This document shows, piece by piece, positions 1 to 12,329 of a DNA stretch of 64,000 nt. The position numbers and the translations under genes are program-made. Position 1 is the stretch's first letter. Each line of letters starts with the position of its first letter. Source of the stretch: Dromiciops gliroides (taxonomy: Eukaryota; Chordata; Mammalia; Microbiotheria; Microbiotheriidae); assembly GCF_019393635.1 (NCBI RefSeq), contig NC_057866.1, positions 121,209,897 through 121,273,896 on the forward strand, given 5' to 3'. Under the pieces are notes generated by a model. That model made no database searches and was not told where the DNA came from. It saw nothing but the letters and a program-made list of their open reading frames with translations.

Positions 1-289
1 TCCTTCAACTGAAGACTTTTCCCCTCTTTTTCCATTCTTACTTCTCTGTCTCTTCAACTCTTTCTTTAGGAATCCTTCTCTTCCATTGGCTCAAATGCTT
101 TTCATCTTTCAACTTGAGTCCTTCTCCTCCAGTCCTTTTTCTCCTTTGATCCTTCAACTTCATAAATCCTCTCAAAGTTCTCCTCAAATTCAATCCTTGG
201 CCTTTTTCATAATCCCAGATTCCTTTAGACTTGTTCCACAATTCTCATACTTATCCTTCAGATTAAGACCTTCTTTTGCTCCTTTCCAC

Positions 290-1250
290 TAATCTTCTCC
301 CACTGTAGATGGAAGTAAAATGAATCTTGCTATTTTCTAGCAAACCAAGACTTTTTTAGGTTATTTCTCCCTGCTGGTACTAAATGAAAATTCAAAAGTT
401 TACCACCTTCCTCTTCTGTTGCTACAATCTCATCATTCCTCTTCCTACTCATACATTCACAATACCACCTACTCATCAGCATTTGCCTAACTGAAACACA
501 GCTGCTCAGATATTGGCTTTACATTGTCAAGCCCATCCATACTCAGCACTGACGTTGTTCTGTAATACCTACATCAATAGCCTTTGAAGCCATAGCAACC
601 ATTCCCTAATTTTTAGTGTCAAACCACATGGAAGTTTTAACATGAGAGCTACTCTCTAAGTATGTCACAAGTCACTAGGAAGAAAATGGGGGGGGGGATT
701 AAAACTTAACTTGATGAAATTTATATTATTCATGCTGTACCCTCTTAGGTTTAAATATTCACACGAATATAGCTACTGATAAAAATGTTTATAGGCATTT
801 AATAATGCTTATTAAATAAATGAATAGATTGGAACCGAGAAGAGGTATGATGGCATTTTACCAGCCTCAAATTCCTCACCACCATAATCTTTTCTAGAGT
901 GGGAACTGGCTTTATGGAGGAGAAAAAGCTTGTCTTTGCCCACCCTACCCCCATCATGTTTCCTTCCTCCCTCTTTTCTGGTACCAGTCCCATTGTGTAG
1001 GAATCCTGTGCTTTCATGCAGCCAGCCCTGTGGAAGCCTACCCATGCCCTGCCTTCATAGGAGTGTACACCATTCTCCACATTACCCTCATCTCCCCTTA
1101 AAAGAGAAACAAAATGTCACCTCTGATGTCAGCGATCTTATAAACTAATTCTTTTTTTTTTTTTAAATCCATACTTGGGATTTCATGGATATAGGAAGCT
1201 TCTGATAAGGAAAATCTTCCTAATTATACAGACAGACAACTCTTTGACAA
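290..1250. other. unassigned intronic sequence
   Basis: AT-rich sequence with a G9 run near 690. No recognised repeat family, exon or RNA gene was seen. The short open frames here lack any protein-like character. Confidence 0.5.
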
Positions 1251-2215
1251 CCGATAGTATTAGAAAGTTCCCTGGCTCTGACCCATTCTCTCTACTCACA
1301 CAGCTACCACCTTATTTCAGGGCCTCATTACCTCTAGCTTCAGTTATTGCAACACCCTTCTAATTTTGTCTTCCCTGAATCAACTCTTTTTTTGTTATTT
1401 GCTTTGTTTTGTTTTGTTTTTTTGTTTTTTGTGGGGCAATGAGAGTTAAATGACTTGCCCAGGGTCACACAGCTAGTAAGTGTCAAGTGTCTGAGGCCAA
1501 ATTTGAACTCAGGTCCTCCTAACTCCAGGGCCAGTGCTTTATCCACCACGCCACCTAGCTGCCCTCTCCTGACTCAACTCTTACCCCACTCTGCTCTATC
1601 CTACACATTGCTACCAAGGTCATTTTCCTTAAATGTAGATGTGACCATGTGACTCCCTCACAGTCAACTCCAATGGCTTCCTATTGCATCTAAGATGAAA
1701 GATAAACTCTTCTGTTTAGCTTTTAAAGCCCTAAACAACCCAGACCCAACCTATTTTTCCAGCCCCATTGGATGTTCCTCCTCTCCATCGGTCTTCTTCC
1801 ATTCAGCCAAACCGTCCTCTCTATTCTATGTGATGCTCCAACTTCCATCTCCATGCCTTTGCACCAGTTCTCCCATGTGCCTGAAATGTGCTCCTGTCAT
1901 ACCTCACAAAGACCTTCATTGTCTTTAAGATGCAATTCAAGTGAGTCCCATCTTCTTCATGAAGCTTTTCTTGAGACCCCCTGCCCACCCTCACAAACTA
2001 CTTTATACTGACTTCCTTTTCTACATTTGTATTCATTAACTTTATATTTTTGTTATATACAGTTTTAATATATACTTATTTTCTCTCCCATTAGAATGTA
2101 GGCTCCATAGGAGTAAGGATTCTTTCATTCTTTGTACTGGTACCCCCCCACCCCAAACAGCTAGTAGTAACTGGCACTTAATAGGTGCCCAGTACATACT
2201 TTTTGATTGACTGAT
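1250..2215 (+). mobile_element. L2 LINE 3' end, with a SINE inserted
   Basis: The sequence reads as the 3' region of an L2-type LINE in sense orientation. Landmarks in order are 'caatggcttcctattgcatc', 'gcctttgcaccagttctccca', a segment ending 'gaagcttttcttgagacccc', 'agaatgtaggctcc', and a tail of the type 'ggcacttaataggtgcccag'. It is interrupted by a younger SINE at 1389-1567. Family membership rests on remembered L2 consensus motifs. Confidence 0.75.
1389..1567 (-). mobile_element. marsupial tRNA/MIR-like SINE (WSINE1-like), antisense
   Basis: Read on the minus strand it begins gggcagctaggtggcgtg and ends in an A-rich tail, seen here as a T-rich run. It is flanked by a 15-bp target duplication, cctgaatcaactctt (1374-1388) and cctgactcaactctt (1568-1582), with one mismatch. 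It therefore inserted into the surrounding L2. Confidence 0.9.
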
Positions 2216-2404
2216 TGGCTGGAGCACTGAAAGATTTGCCTAGGTTAATAAAACTAGTCTATCTCAGAGATAAGATGCCCAGTGATAGAAAGGTGGCCTA
2301 GGTATAAGTCCTTCCTCTGAAACTAGTACAAACTAGAGTATTACTAGTTGATAACGTGAAAAGTTTATCTTTCTGGATAAAAGGTGGATATTAATAATAG
2401 TATT

Positions 2405-2995
2405 ATTTTTAGGGCTGGAAGGGGCCTTAGAGTCCCCCCCTAAATGGGACAGAACTAGATCTATCATGTCATTGGTATAGAGCAAATCTTAAACTTTTTC
2501 TACTCATGACCCCTTTTCACCTGAGAAATTTTTATACGACCCTGGGTATATAGGTATATAAAATAGTACACATAACCTTTTACTGTTGCCAAATTTTTCA
2601 TGACCCCCACATATAGTTACACAACCCCAGGTGGGGTCGCAACCCACAGCTTAAGAAGCTAGGGTACAGGATATTTGTCATAAGGAAACTCTCTCTGCAA
2701 ATGCAGGCCAGCATGTTCTCTGCAATTTCTAGATTTGAGAACTACCTAGAGCAATGAGAGATTAGATGACATTCAATAGTGTAAGCAGAGAGACATGAAC
2801 CTAGGTCTTCCTGACTGAAGCGGGCCCTCTATCCACTATGCCATGATGCCTTTTTCCCATCCCTACCTCCATTTTATACATGAGGAAACTGAGGCCCAGG
2901 CAGTCTAAGTGATTTGACTGATATCCCACAGGTAGTAAGTGCCGAAGTCAGAATTCAAACCCCAGCCTTCTCATTCCAAATCCAGCAAATATTTG
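2405..2995. mobile_element. MIR-class fragments flanking a hAT-like element
   Basis: 2405-2480 (agggctggaaggggccttag) and 2740-2990 (catgaggaaactgaggccca, then the caccatgc-type end) are MIR-type SINE relics, the latter in minus orientation. The hAT-like element between them is listed separately. Confidence 0.6.
2483..2663. mobile_element. non-autonomous hAT-like DNA transposon, copy 1
   Basis: About 180 bp with terminal inverted repeats, near left end 'cttaaactttttctactcatg' (shown in part) and right end 'cagcttaagaagctagg'. The interior matches a second copy at 59950-60137, including 'cataaccttt', 'actgttgccaaatttttc' and 'tgacccccacat'. Flanks gtatagag and gtacagga could be a decayed 8-bp target duplication. 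The hAT assignment rests on the TIR type and on the 8-bp duplication of copy 2. Confidence 0.65.
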
Positions 2996-3139
2996 CTAAA
3001 CTAAAATTTCAAGAAGGCTGAAAGAGGCAACCTTAAGTCTGTAATGTAGCAAGTGGATAAGAGGTTTGTTTTGGTTTGGTTTTAGGGTGAGGAACTTTGG
3101 GGATATTTCACATTATATTATATTGGTAGCTGCCTCCTA

Positions 3140-3475
3140 ATAAATCAAGTCAACAAGAATTTCTTAAGTAGTTATCCTGTCTAGGAATTGCACTAATTGC
3201 TAGAAATACAAATATAAAAAAGATAGTCCCTACTCTGAAGGAGCTTGCATTCTTGTTTTGTTTTTGGTTTGGTTTGTTTGGTTTTGGCAATGACGGTTAA
3301 GTGACTTGCCCAGGGTCACACAGCTAGTAAGTGTCAAGTGGCTGAGGTAAGCTTTGAACTCAGGTTCTTCTGAATCCAGAGCCAGTACTTTATCCACTGC
3401 ACCACCTAGCTGCCCCAGAGCTTACATTCTAAAGGGGAAAGACAACACATAAAAGGAGAAGAGGGGAGTGGAAGA
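3140..3475 (-). mobile_element. L2-type fragment with nested SINE
   Basis: The 'tccctactctgaaggagcttgcattct' region (split here by a SINE) and the following 'aaaggggaaagacaacacat' are typical of minus-oriented L2 3' ends. A SINE at about 3256-3417 splits it. The duplicated target is gagcttgcattct (3241-3253) and gagcttacattct (3418-3430). Confidence 0.6.
3256..3417 (-). mobile_element. marsupial tRNA/MIR-like SINE, antisense
   Basis: The minus strand starts ggggcagctaggtggtgcag and ends in an A-rich tail. It is flanked by the near-identical gagcttgcattct / gagcttacattct duplication. Confidence 0.85.
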
Positions 3476-4635
3476 GGAGAAAGTGCTCACATTTAGGATG
3501 GAGGAGAAGTCTGGAAAATCAGTAGCAGAGTTGGGAGAAGAATTAAGGAAAGAACATAACTCTCCCTAGGTACCTCCTCAAAATGGAGTTCCCAGGAGGA
3601 ACTCGCTAATCAGAAGAGGGTGACACGGGGGTAGAAGGCATCTTCCAGAGTAATAAGACTTCTTGTGAATTATCCAGAGAGTCAGGAGCAGGGTCAGAAG
3701 AGGAGTGAAGGAGTAGTGTGGTTAGCCTATGGACTTCCTCAAAAGAGAGGTTTCTATAGGAACACATCAAATCCACTTTTTCCTGAATAGATATAACACC
3801 ACAAAAGCCTGGCCTTGCCTATACAGGCATGGTAGCAACAGTAAGGAGCCAGAACCGAGTGCTGCCAAAGAGTTCCTGGCTATGATTAATTCCTCTGCCT
3901 GGTTTAGGTTAGCAAATGCCTAGGAAGCTTAAGGCTCTGGTCTAAATTAGAAAGAGGAGTCAGGTAGAAGGCTGGAGGGAAGGAGGAGGGGAAGACACCG
4001 ACAGAGAAACAGAGGCAGAGAGAGGTGGCAATATCAATACATTTTCCCCATTGGTATCCATGCCATGTGCGGGATGCACATGAGCTTAAATATATCATAG
4101 CACAAAATTCTAGGTAGGTATCCAAGAGATTTTTTAGAGTCATTCAGGAAGAGTTAAATTTCTACAGTGAAGCTGCAACTTTTCAAAACTAAAAGATAAG
4201 AGGTATATACAGGCAGGAAAAGATTATGGAGCACGGAGTTACATAGGCCCTTGGTAATGAGAGCTCTGACAATAAAGAAAAGCCACATTCCCCCATTTTA
4301 TCCAAAGGCTTGCTGCCCTATGGCTACATTCCAAGTTAAGTGCTTAGGTGGGTTACCTCAGCTCTTTCAGATTCCTGGAACACTATTTAATATCACCACA
4401 ATGCTACAATTTTCAAAGTACTTTCACCTGCATTAGTTCATTCCCACCAAAGGATACAGGATGTCTCCAATTGGTCTGAACTTAGTTCACCTTTCCAAAG
4501 TGCCTTACTTAATCTCTACTACTGAAGCATTTTAGGTGCTAGAAAAATAGACTCAGATAATAGAAATAACCCTGAAAGCAACCCGTGAATTCAGGGCATT
4601 CTTATTATATGTGACTAGTGAAGGCTTCAACAGCA

Positions 4636-5370
4636 TTCATTTAACAGGTATTTATTAAGCACCTACTACATGCTAGACACGCGGACTACAAAAGTAAAAA
4701 GAAAAACATCCCCTGCCTTTAAGGGTTCTACAATGGGGGAGGGGAGCAGGGAATACAACATGCAAAGAAAGAAGTATAGAATATACACAAAGGGCCCTAA
4801 AAACTGGGGGATCTGGAATGCCCTGATATAGGAGGTAGAATCTGAATTGAACCCTGAATACAGTTAAGTTTAGTTAGGGGTTGGATGGGAGCCAATTCCA
4901 TGGAGCATGCATGAACAGGAACTTCCATGGAACTGAGCTGAGCTCCACATATGTTCCATGTAATGAACCCTGCAGTCCTGTTTTCATGGATGACCCATGG
5001 GATGTGCTCCAATTTGATCCTCTGCTACACAAGGATTCTAAGAGGCAGAGATGAAGAGAAAGTACATTAGAGGTATAGGGTCACTGGTCAAAGGCTAAGA
5101 GATAGGAGATCAAATTAGGTATATGGAGAACAGTAAGAGTCTGTCATTTCCTCTTGAGAGGGGACTCCCAGTGTTCTCCACCAACTTAGAGCGTGATCTA
5201 TATGTAACTTGGTAGATATGTCCTAGGGAGTTGCTCGAGGCACATAGATGTTAAGTGACCTTTCTGCCATCACAAAGCTACTGGTAGAATGTATCAGAGG
5301 TGAGATTTGAATCTAGGCTGTGCTGGCTTTAAGCCAGATAGACTACCTACTACACCACACTTCTTAACTC
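4636..5370 (-). mobile_element. L2 and MIR relics
   Basis: 4636-4790 carries the minus-oriented L2 3' motif 'tatttattaagcacctacta' followed by 'cccctgcctttaagg'. 5200-5370 is a minus MIR relic (gttaagtgacc, catcacaaagctactgg, ctacaccac). The sequence between is unassigned. Confidence 0.5.
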
Positions 5371-6630
5371 AATAATAAACCTACCAAGCTAAAGCCTCAA
5401 GAAAATGTAAGGAAAACACCTATAGAAAAGCTTTGAATCCATTCCTATTTTCTTGGTCTTTTTGTTTTAGCATTATTTTGTCTAAGACTACTAATCATTG
5501 AATCCCAACTTTAACCGCAATACAATTAGAAAAGCCTAATGAATAACTTACAGTAGGTCAGGTTCTCATTTGGTTATCTTCAACAGTTTTTCTGTCGGTT
5601 TTCCTTTGGAATAATAATAGGAGAAAGCACTTTGAGGTTTTAAAAAATGCCAAACTGTTTGGAGAGGCTTACCTCTTATAAACAAACAGAGCCTGAATCA
5701 TGAGTTTTTCAGTTATTTCCTTCTGCACAAGATGTTTTTAAGTAAAAATTAACTTCTCCTTCATTTCATTCTTGTGGACTATTTTATTTACCAACATAAA
5801 AAAAAAGAAATCTCAATTCATTTGACTTCCTGTAATTACACAACCTGACAATAGGTCCTGGATGTTTCTGCTTTCTGCAGAAAAGCTACCAAAAAAAAAA
5901 AATTGGATAAAGGCAGTATAATCTTGAAAACCTGCTTGGTATTCTACTGGTGGATTCCCCAGCTAAGGAGACAACTGTGATAAGGAATACAGATAAATAA
6001 ATTCTGAAATATTCCTAAGAACACAAAGATCACTTTTCAAATTGTATACCCAAGAAATAACTCAGCTTTCAGACTGAATATTTATTTTCCTATTCCTTTT
6101 ATAATTGCTGCAGTTCAAAATTGGTATTTTCCCTGTGTTAAGGTTCCAAAAAAAAAAAAACCACCCGAGATTGAAATCCAGCCTTCCAGAGTACACAGGC
6201 AAATGACGCACATTGCCATGCTGAGTATGGAAGGTATTGCCTGGGTTGATAATATAAAATAGCTCTAATCCTGTGCTCAGAACATGCAGTGTTCTATTGC
6301 TACATTTCTGCTGAGGTGTGTCCTACAGGAAAAACTTATTAGAAAGGGCCTGACTGGGTTGTGGGAAAAAACTTTTGAACAAACATCACCGTATTGGGGC
6401 ACAAGCCACGCCCCACTCTTGTATTCAGTAATGTAAAGTAGCAGAGAAACACAGGTAGCAGTGAGCCCTTCAGAGGTCTTCATGTGAGTATGAGGCCCCT
6501 CAGTACTTTCCCATGCATTGTTTTAAATCATCTCTTCAATTCCATTGCCAGAGCCTCACCAATACACCTTTATGCAAGGTCCTACAAAAGACACCTGAAT
6601 CCAAAAGCAAACAGCATCTAATTTTAAAAG
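5370..6630. other. unassigned intronic sequence
   Basis: AT-rich, with short poly-A runs near 5890 and 6149. I recognise no repeat, exon or RNA gene here. Confidence 0.5.
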
Positions 6631-6639
6631 AATAACAAA

Positions 6640-6778
6640 GGTGGCAGCTAAGTGGCACAATGGATTAACCCTGGATTCAAGAGGACCTGAATTCAAAATT
6701 GGCCTCAGATACTTGACACTTACTAGCTGTGTGACCCTGGGCAAGTCACTTAACCCTTATTGCCCAACAAAAAAAAAA
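6640..6778 (+). mobile_element. marsupial tRNA/MIR-like SINE
   Basis: Starts ggtggcagctaagtggcac, contains the core 'agctgtgtgaccctgggcaa' and ends in an A10 run. It is more diverged than the copies with perfect target duplications. Confidence 0.85.
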
Positions 6779-6779
6779 G

Positions 6780-7420
6780 TCAAAAAAAATAGCAAAATAA
6801 ATAGCAGGGCCATGAATAAAGTGATAAATGTTATCTGTAGGAGAAGACTGCCATCTCCAAGGGAGTATTAATCAAATTTCCCCTCAATGCCTCTGCTTCC
6901 CCCAACATAACAGGAGGACACAGTTCAGAGCTGGTTTCCCTCCAGCCTCAGTAGGGCAGACAAGAGAGCATTGATATCTGTTCCAGCCCAGTTCTGTGCT
7001 CCCTGTTCTCTCTTTGAGCTTGTTGGTTTTCTTTGACCAGATGTGTGATTTATCAGTGTAGGGATCTCCCAAAATGTAGAAATCCCTCCACTGATAGAGA
7101 TTAGCAACTTCTCTGCAATTTATAGCTTTAGAGTATGGCCTGGGGCACTGAGAGTGACCTGCCCATATGTGTGAGAGGCAGAGCCTGAACTCCTGTCTCC
7201 CCAACTCTACATCCATCACTCTATGCATGCTGCCTTGACTTACCATCTCCTGCTTCTGAATATTCCTTTCACCATTTAATTTAACAAAAGACTATATGCA
7301 AAACACTATGCAAGGCTCATACAAAGAAGACATAATGCATAGCACCTGTTCCCTGAAAAGGAGGGATTAGACATAAACCCAAATAACTACAATGTAAGGC
7401 AGAGTAAATTAAAAGAGAGG
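6780..7420. other. unassigned intronic sequence with a weak MIR-like piece
   Basis: A weak MIR-like stretch lies around 7100-7240 ('aacttctctgcaatttatag' to 'ctctatgcatgctgcctt', minus orientation). Nothing else was recognised. Confidence 0.4.
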
Positions 7421-7483
7421 TCCAAAGCACTCTAAGAAATTTGAGGAAGTCTGCCTTCCTTAAATTTCTTAGAGCACTTTGGA
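7421..7483. repeat. near-perfect 29-bp inverted repeat (hairpin)
   Basis: The left arm at 7421-7449 (tccaaagcactctaagaaat, continuing ttgaggaag) is the reverse complement of the right arm at 7455-7483 at 26 of 29 positions. The loop is 5 nt (tctgc). The exceptions are an adjacent A.C and C.A pair and one G.T wobble. A transcript of either strand would fold into a precursor-microRNA-sized hairpin. It could equally be a palindromic MITE remnant. Confidence 0.8.
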
Positions 7484-7689
7484 GCAGGAAATCTCCACAG
7501 AAGATGTAATTGCCTGATTATTATCATTAAAGGAAAGAATGGCTTTCAGATGAAAACAGTGTGGGAGGAGGAGAAAGAGAAAACATCCCAAGCAATACTT
7601 GAGAAAGGGCAGAGGAAATGAGGAAGAAATGGAGGAAAGGGTAGGGGAAGAAGGGGAGACAGGGAAGTGTTACAGTAAACACTTTTGAG

Positions 7690-8050
7690 AGAAGCTTTCC
7701 TGACATCACTTTGTTTTTGCTCTCCTCTTACATGTCAATGAGATCTTCTCTGTCTTCTTTACTAGCAGCTATTTCTTGTCTCTTAAGATGAATGTTTCCC
7801 AGGGTTCTTCTGCCTTCTTCTCTTTTGCATTCTCTCCCCAAACTCATTCTCTCTCATAGTTTCACCAATGAATTCAGATGACTCCCAAATCTACATCTCC
7901 AACCCTAACCTCTCCTAAGCTTGACACCCTCCTTTCCAACTGTCCATTGAACATCTCTACCTTAGGAGTATGGCCTATACTTCAAACTCAATGGTATCAC
8001 CTACCTGGACTATTTCAGTGGTCTTCTGCATGCTTAATAGATGTTTAATG
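7690..8050 (+). mobile_element. L2-like LINE fragment
   Basis: The run 'gactcccaaatctacatctc', 'caactgtccattgaacatct' and 'caaactcaatggtatcacc' resembles the body of marsupial L2-type LINEs in sense orientation. It ends near 'cttaatagatgtttaatgaa'. Confidence 0.5.
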
Positions 8051-11000
8051 AATTGGGAAAAAATGGAATATTGAAAAAACAAGAAAACATTTTAAAAACC
8101 ATTCATACCTTTTAAAAAGAATTTTAGCAAATAGCCCTTCATACTTTCTATTATAACAATAGTGAACATTTTTGCAATTCTTACAATAAGACTTCAAGGT
8201 AGGCTGTATAAGATATCATTGGTCCCATTTTTTGTTAAAGAAGCTAAGGTAAAAGGGTTAGTCAACAGACCCATATATACGCACTACCCTGGACTCTCTG
8301 AAATTTTGAAATAGCCTAATCCCAGGAAGACAATAACCAGATGACAAATTTGTGAGAAAAAACAAGATTGTCTGTCAAGTTGTAATTTTGCAGAAATGAA
8401 ATTTTAACAGGCAAGAAGCCAAGTGCTAAGGTTGAGGGATCAGTGTGATACAGGGCATCTCAGACGTGCTTGCTCTCTGCAGCTTGAATAGGTTCTTGGA
8501 CAGTAACTTAATTAAAACCATTGCTTTGAAATGGAAATTAAAAGAAGTCACTACAGAAAAGGCAATTTCAATGTAAGAAAATAGTCCTATTAACTTTGTG
8601 ACCTTTGATGATCCCTAATTAAACCAAATTTTTTCTCTTATAAATCTGAGAATATAAACAGAATTGTAAGGAGATTTTAAATGAATTTTAAAAACACTCC
8701 AATATGGGGAAGATGGTGCAAGATCATTGAGTAGTTGTAGTTAAATCCTGCTTCCTTTCATTGCTTCAAAACATCATGAAATATGCCAGATATAGTAAAA
8801 AGAACTGCAAAACAGGAGGGGGAGAAAACTTCATAAGGAAAGCTTCAAAGAAATAACAACAGAGAGACTGGAGAAATGAGAATAAATGGAAAAAGAAGTT
8901 CTAATGCAAGGAATAAATGTTATTGAGTAAAAGAAAGTGAATATGATTCTCAAGAAGGAATATATTTGCTCCTGCAGTAAAAAGGACACTCTCCTCCATA
9001 TTAGAATAACTTTTCTCCATGTAACTTTCTTTAATTCTTTTACCAACCCTCCCAACCCTTTACAGCTATAGGACAAGCCTCTTGTTCACTTACCTAAAGC
9101 TCCTGCACAATTTTATATTTCATAAAAAGAGAGCTGGACATAATTATGCCTTTATCATCACTTCAGATGTTTTCAATACAGCCCTTTGGTTGACTTCTTG
9201 TGCATCTAAAACAACACACTATACCTCAGTCATAATCATTATTATTTGGATAACATCTTGCATCCAATATGGCTATCTTCCGGTATCCCCAGGAGTCTGG
9301 TGGCACAGATTAGTGGCCCATTTCCACAGATAGAAAGCTCATAGCATGGAGGTCAGGTGAAGAGCACAAGGAAGTCTTGTAGCCCTGAGCTTCAGTATCT
9401 GCAAAACAGAAATAACCATCTGTGATGTAGGGAAATGGCCAGTAAGTGCACTTTATTTTGCTAAGTTACATTTTGAAAGTCTATGCACACTATTAGACAG
9501 CTTCTAAAGACCAATGCATCCTTGCCTGTCTTTGTACTTCAGCCTTCAGAACCATGTTGAATGTTGACAAGAGGCCATAAGTCTAATCAGTGTAACTCTG
9601 CCAAATAACATGGGATGAAAAATCTATTTCAGCAAAGCCAATAATAACCATATTGCCTCTTTTTTCCCCTTCATCAAAAGACAGAAAGTCATTAAAATAA
9701 AACACAGATATTAGTCTACCCAGAATTTTTAACCTCTTTGCCACCAATCTACTATTCAGGGAATAAGAAGCAGATGCAATCATCATTGAATTATCATTTC
9801 TATAACTTTCCTTTCTCAGGAATTTTGAAAGCAAGAACTCATCCAGATAAACATTATAGTTCAAGAACCACAAAATGTTACGGCCTCATAATAACTACAG
9901 CTAGCAAACTTAGGTCTTGCTAAGAAATAGTCATCAAAATGACATGGAAGATTTAAGAGTAGCTGAGAATCTTTTTAAGATATATTTTTTGTTGTTGCCT
10001 TTTTGTCTTTACAATGATCATTTCCCTTAACCTCTGTCTACCCTCACTAAACTGTTCATTGTGACAACAATGATGGAAGCAAAGCAAACTAATGTAGTAA
10101 ATGTGTCTGACACTATATACCACATTTGACATCTGTATTCTCAACTTCTCCCCTGAATACTAAAACTCACCTGAGCTCTTTATCAGTTTTCAAAGATTGA
10201 GATTGTGTACTACAATTAAGTTGTTATTTACATTACTCTAGTCATTAGGTATATTATTCTCTTAAGTTCTTCAGCATTTCATATAGAGCTTCCTGTTTCT
10301 CTGAATTCTTCATTTTCATTTCTTATGTCATAATAATACAATATCACATTCATATACTACAATTTGTTCAGCTCTTCCCCAGTCAATATGGACCCATTTT
10401 GTTTCCAGTTTCTTCTACCACAAAAAGTGAATACTGAGCATTTAAAGGGACAAGAAAGGCTATTTACTTATTGAAAGTGTGCTTGGCTTTCCTAAGATAG
10501 AAAAAAAATCATCTTTTCTAGGTAAATACTGTATGTTAAGTATCACATAGCTATATGGTACAAACTTCTTAATGTAATAGGCTACCAGAGGAAAAAACAC
10601 AAAAGCTGATTTGTACAGTCAGGTGGCCGGTAAATGGATATCTTGATAACAATAGGAAAAAATTAATATTCTCTACACAAACTGGTGCTTCTTAATTCAC
10701 TAATGCATTTTGCCACCTGATGGATAATCATGATCACATCACCAATTATGGAAAGTGCTAGTTCAGTAAATACTATATTACTGATCTGATAGTTGTGAAG
10801 TCATAGGTGAAGCCAAAAGAACATAAAATTATCTTGACTATGATGTCAGTTAAGAGCTACTATATTTAGCATTAGAGAGCACTAAAGAAAGTTATCTTTA
10901 TAATTTTTCAATGACCTATTGGATTTGTAAATATCTAAACACTATACACAGTTTTCCCCCCAATCTGGTGATTAGAGAGGTATAATAATTGCCACTGTAC

Positions 11001-11480
11001 TAAATTAGTTGAACATAAATGACCTTCAGGATAAACCCTCTTGAGGTTCAATGATCCAAAACTACAATCATCAAGAAAAGTTTTGTTTTCGTTTTTTTAA
11101 TCTGTTACAAATTAGATTTCAAATTTTCAGGAAACCATTGACCATGGAGCAACTCTCGAAGGTCTTGAGCTCCCCCTAGAGGTCATCTTAGTTATTGTTA
11201 CAAAATCTAATTTTACACTAAATGAAATTGTCAGGCAGTGTTTCAATTTTTTTCATGTGTTCTCAAGATAGCCATTTTCATTGGCAAATCATCAATTCTT
11301 TTATTAATTGGAATCTCCCAGTTTAAGGTATATTTGAACAAAGAGAAAAATAAATGAGAAAAATGTGTAACATTCTTTTATTTATTTCATAGCTCTATAA
11401 TAACCTCAGCATTTAGGTTTAGAATCATATCTGCTATAAAAAACAAAAGCATGCAGATGTTCCAGGTATAAAAGAATCAT
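8050..11480. other. 3.4 kb interval with no recognised repeat
   Basis: AT-rich intron sequence in which I recognise no SINE, L2, MIR or LTR and no exon. This is unusual beside the repeat-dense neighbourhood. It may hold conserved noncoding sequence, but nothing in it can be named. Confidence 0.5.
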
Positions 11481-11650
11481 AGATTTATAGCTGTAAGGGA
11501 ACTTAAAGACTTTGTAGTATAAACTACCTCATTTACAAATGAGGAAACTGAAGCACCAGATAAATGACAACCAGTGGCCCCACCAGAGGTAAAATGGAGC
11601 CTGAATTAGCCCCTTTATTCCAAAGCTTTCCTATCTCCACTGTACCAATG
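11480..11650 (-). mobile_element. MIR-class SINE fragment
   Basis: Minus-oriented MIR motif: 'caaatgaggaaactgaagca' and the 'tgtaccaatgtctcctt' end, preceded by 'atcatagatttatagctgta'. Confidence 0.65.
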
Positions 11651-12329
11651 TCTCCTTATTAAAATAAAATAAATATTAATAGATGTCCCCTTTGGGAATG
11701 TCCAGAGGTTGGAAATTATGTCAATTCCATTAAGGTAATTCCAACTTATATTTCAAGCCAAAAATATATTACTACTTCAGCTAAATTGACCAGACAATTA
11801 AGGCTTTGTTTGCTTTTGGTTTTGTTTTTAAGTGTGATATCGACTTGAATATCTAGATAATTGTCTCAATTCTCTACCTCACTGTATATGGACACAGCCA
11901 AAAAGTTTTAATGTTCCTGGTAAATTCCTTTTAAACTAGCAAAAAGGGAGCCTTGCTTCATTCATCTATGTAGACTTCTCATCACAGAGTAGGCTATAGA
12001 AAAAAATGTATTTTAAATGAATGAATGAAGAGAGAGGCAAACTTTACCCTTTACTACAGAGTAGAGGCTAAGTGCCTCAAGTTCTCTCCACCTTTGCTGC
12101 TTTTACCCTAGAGAAATATGAAAGTGCTTTATTGAAAGGTGAGATGCCCCATTAAACTACTAACTACCTATTTACTGCCTCTATTTCCCAGTCCAAGCAA
12201 TACCCTGGAAAACAATGGAAGTGAGAGTTGGGGGAAGGAGAGGCTGGACTTGGTTTAGGTCAAGGTTTCTCAAAGAAGCCCCAAAGAACTCATTGTTTAA
12301 CACAAATGTTCACAACCTCAGAGGACACC

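Noticed and set aside
4890..5000. A hairpin formed by catggaac / gttccatg
   Set aside because: The stem is only 8 bp and could easily arise by chance.
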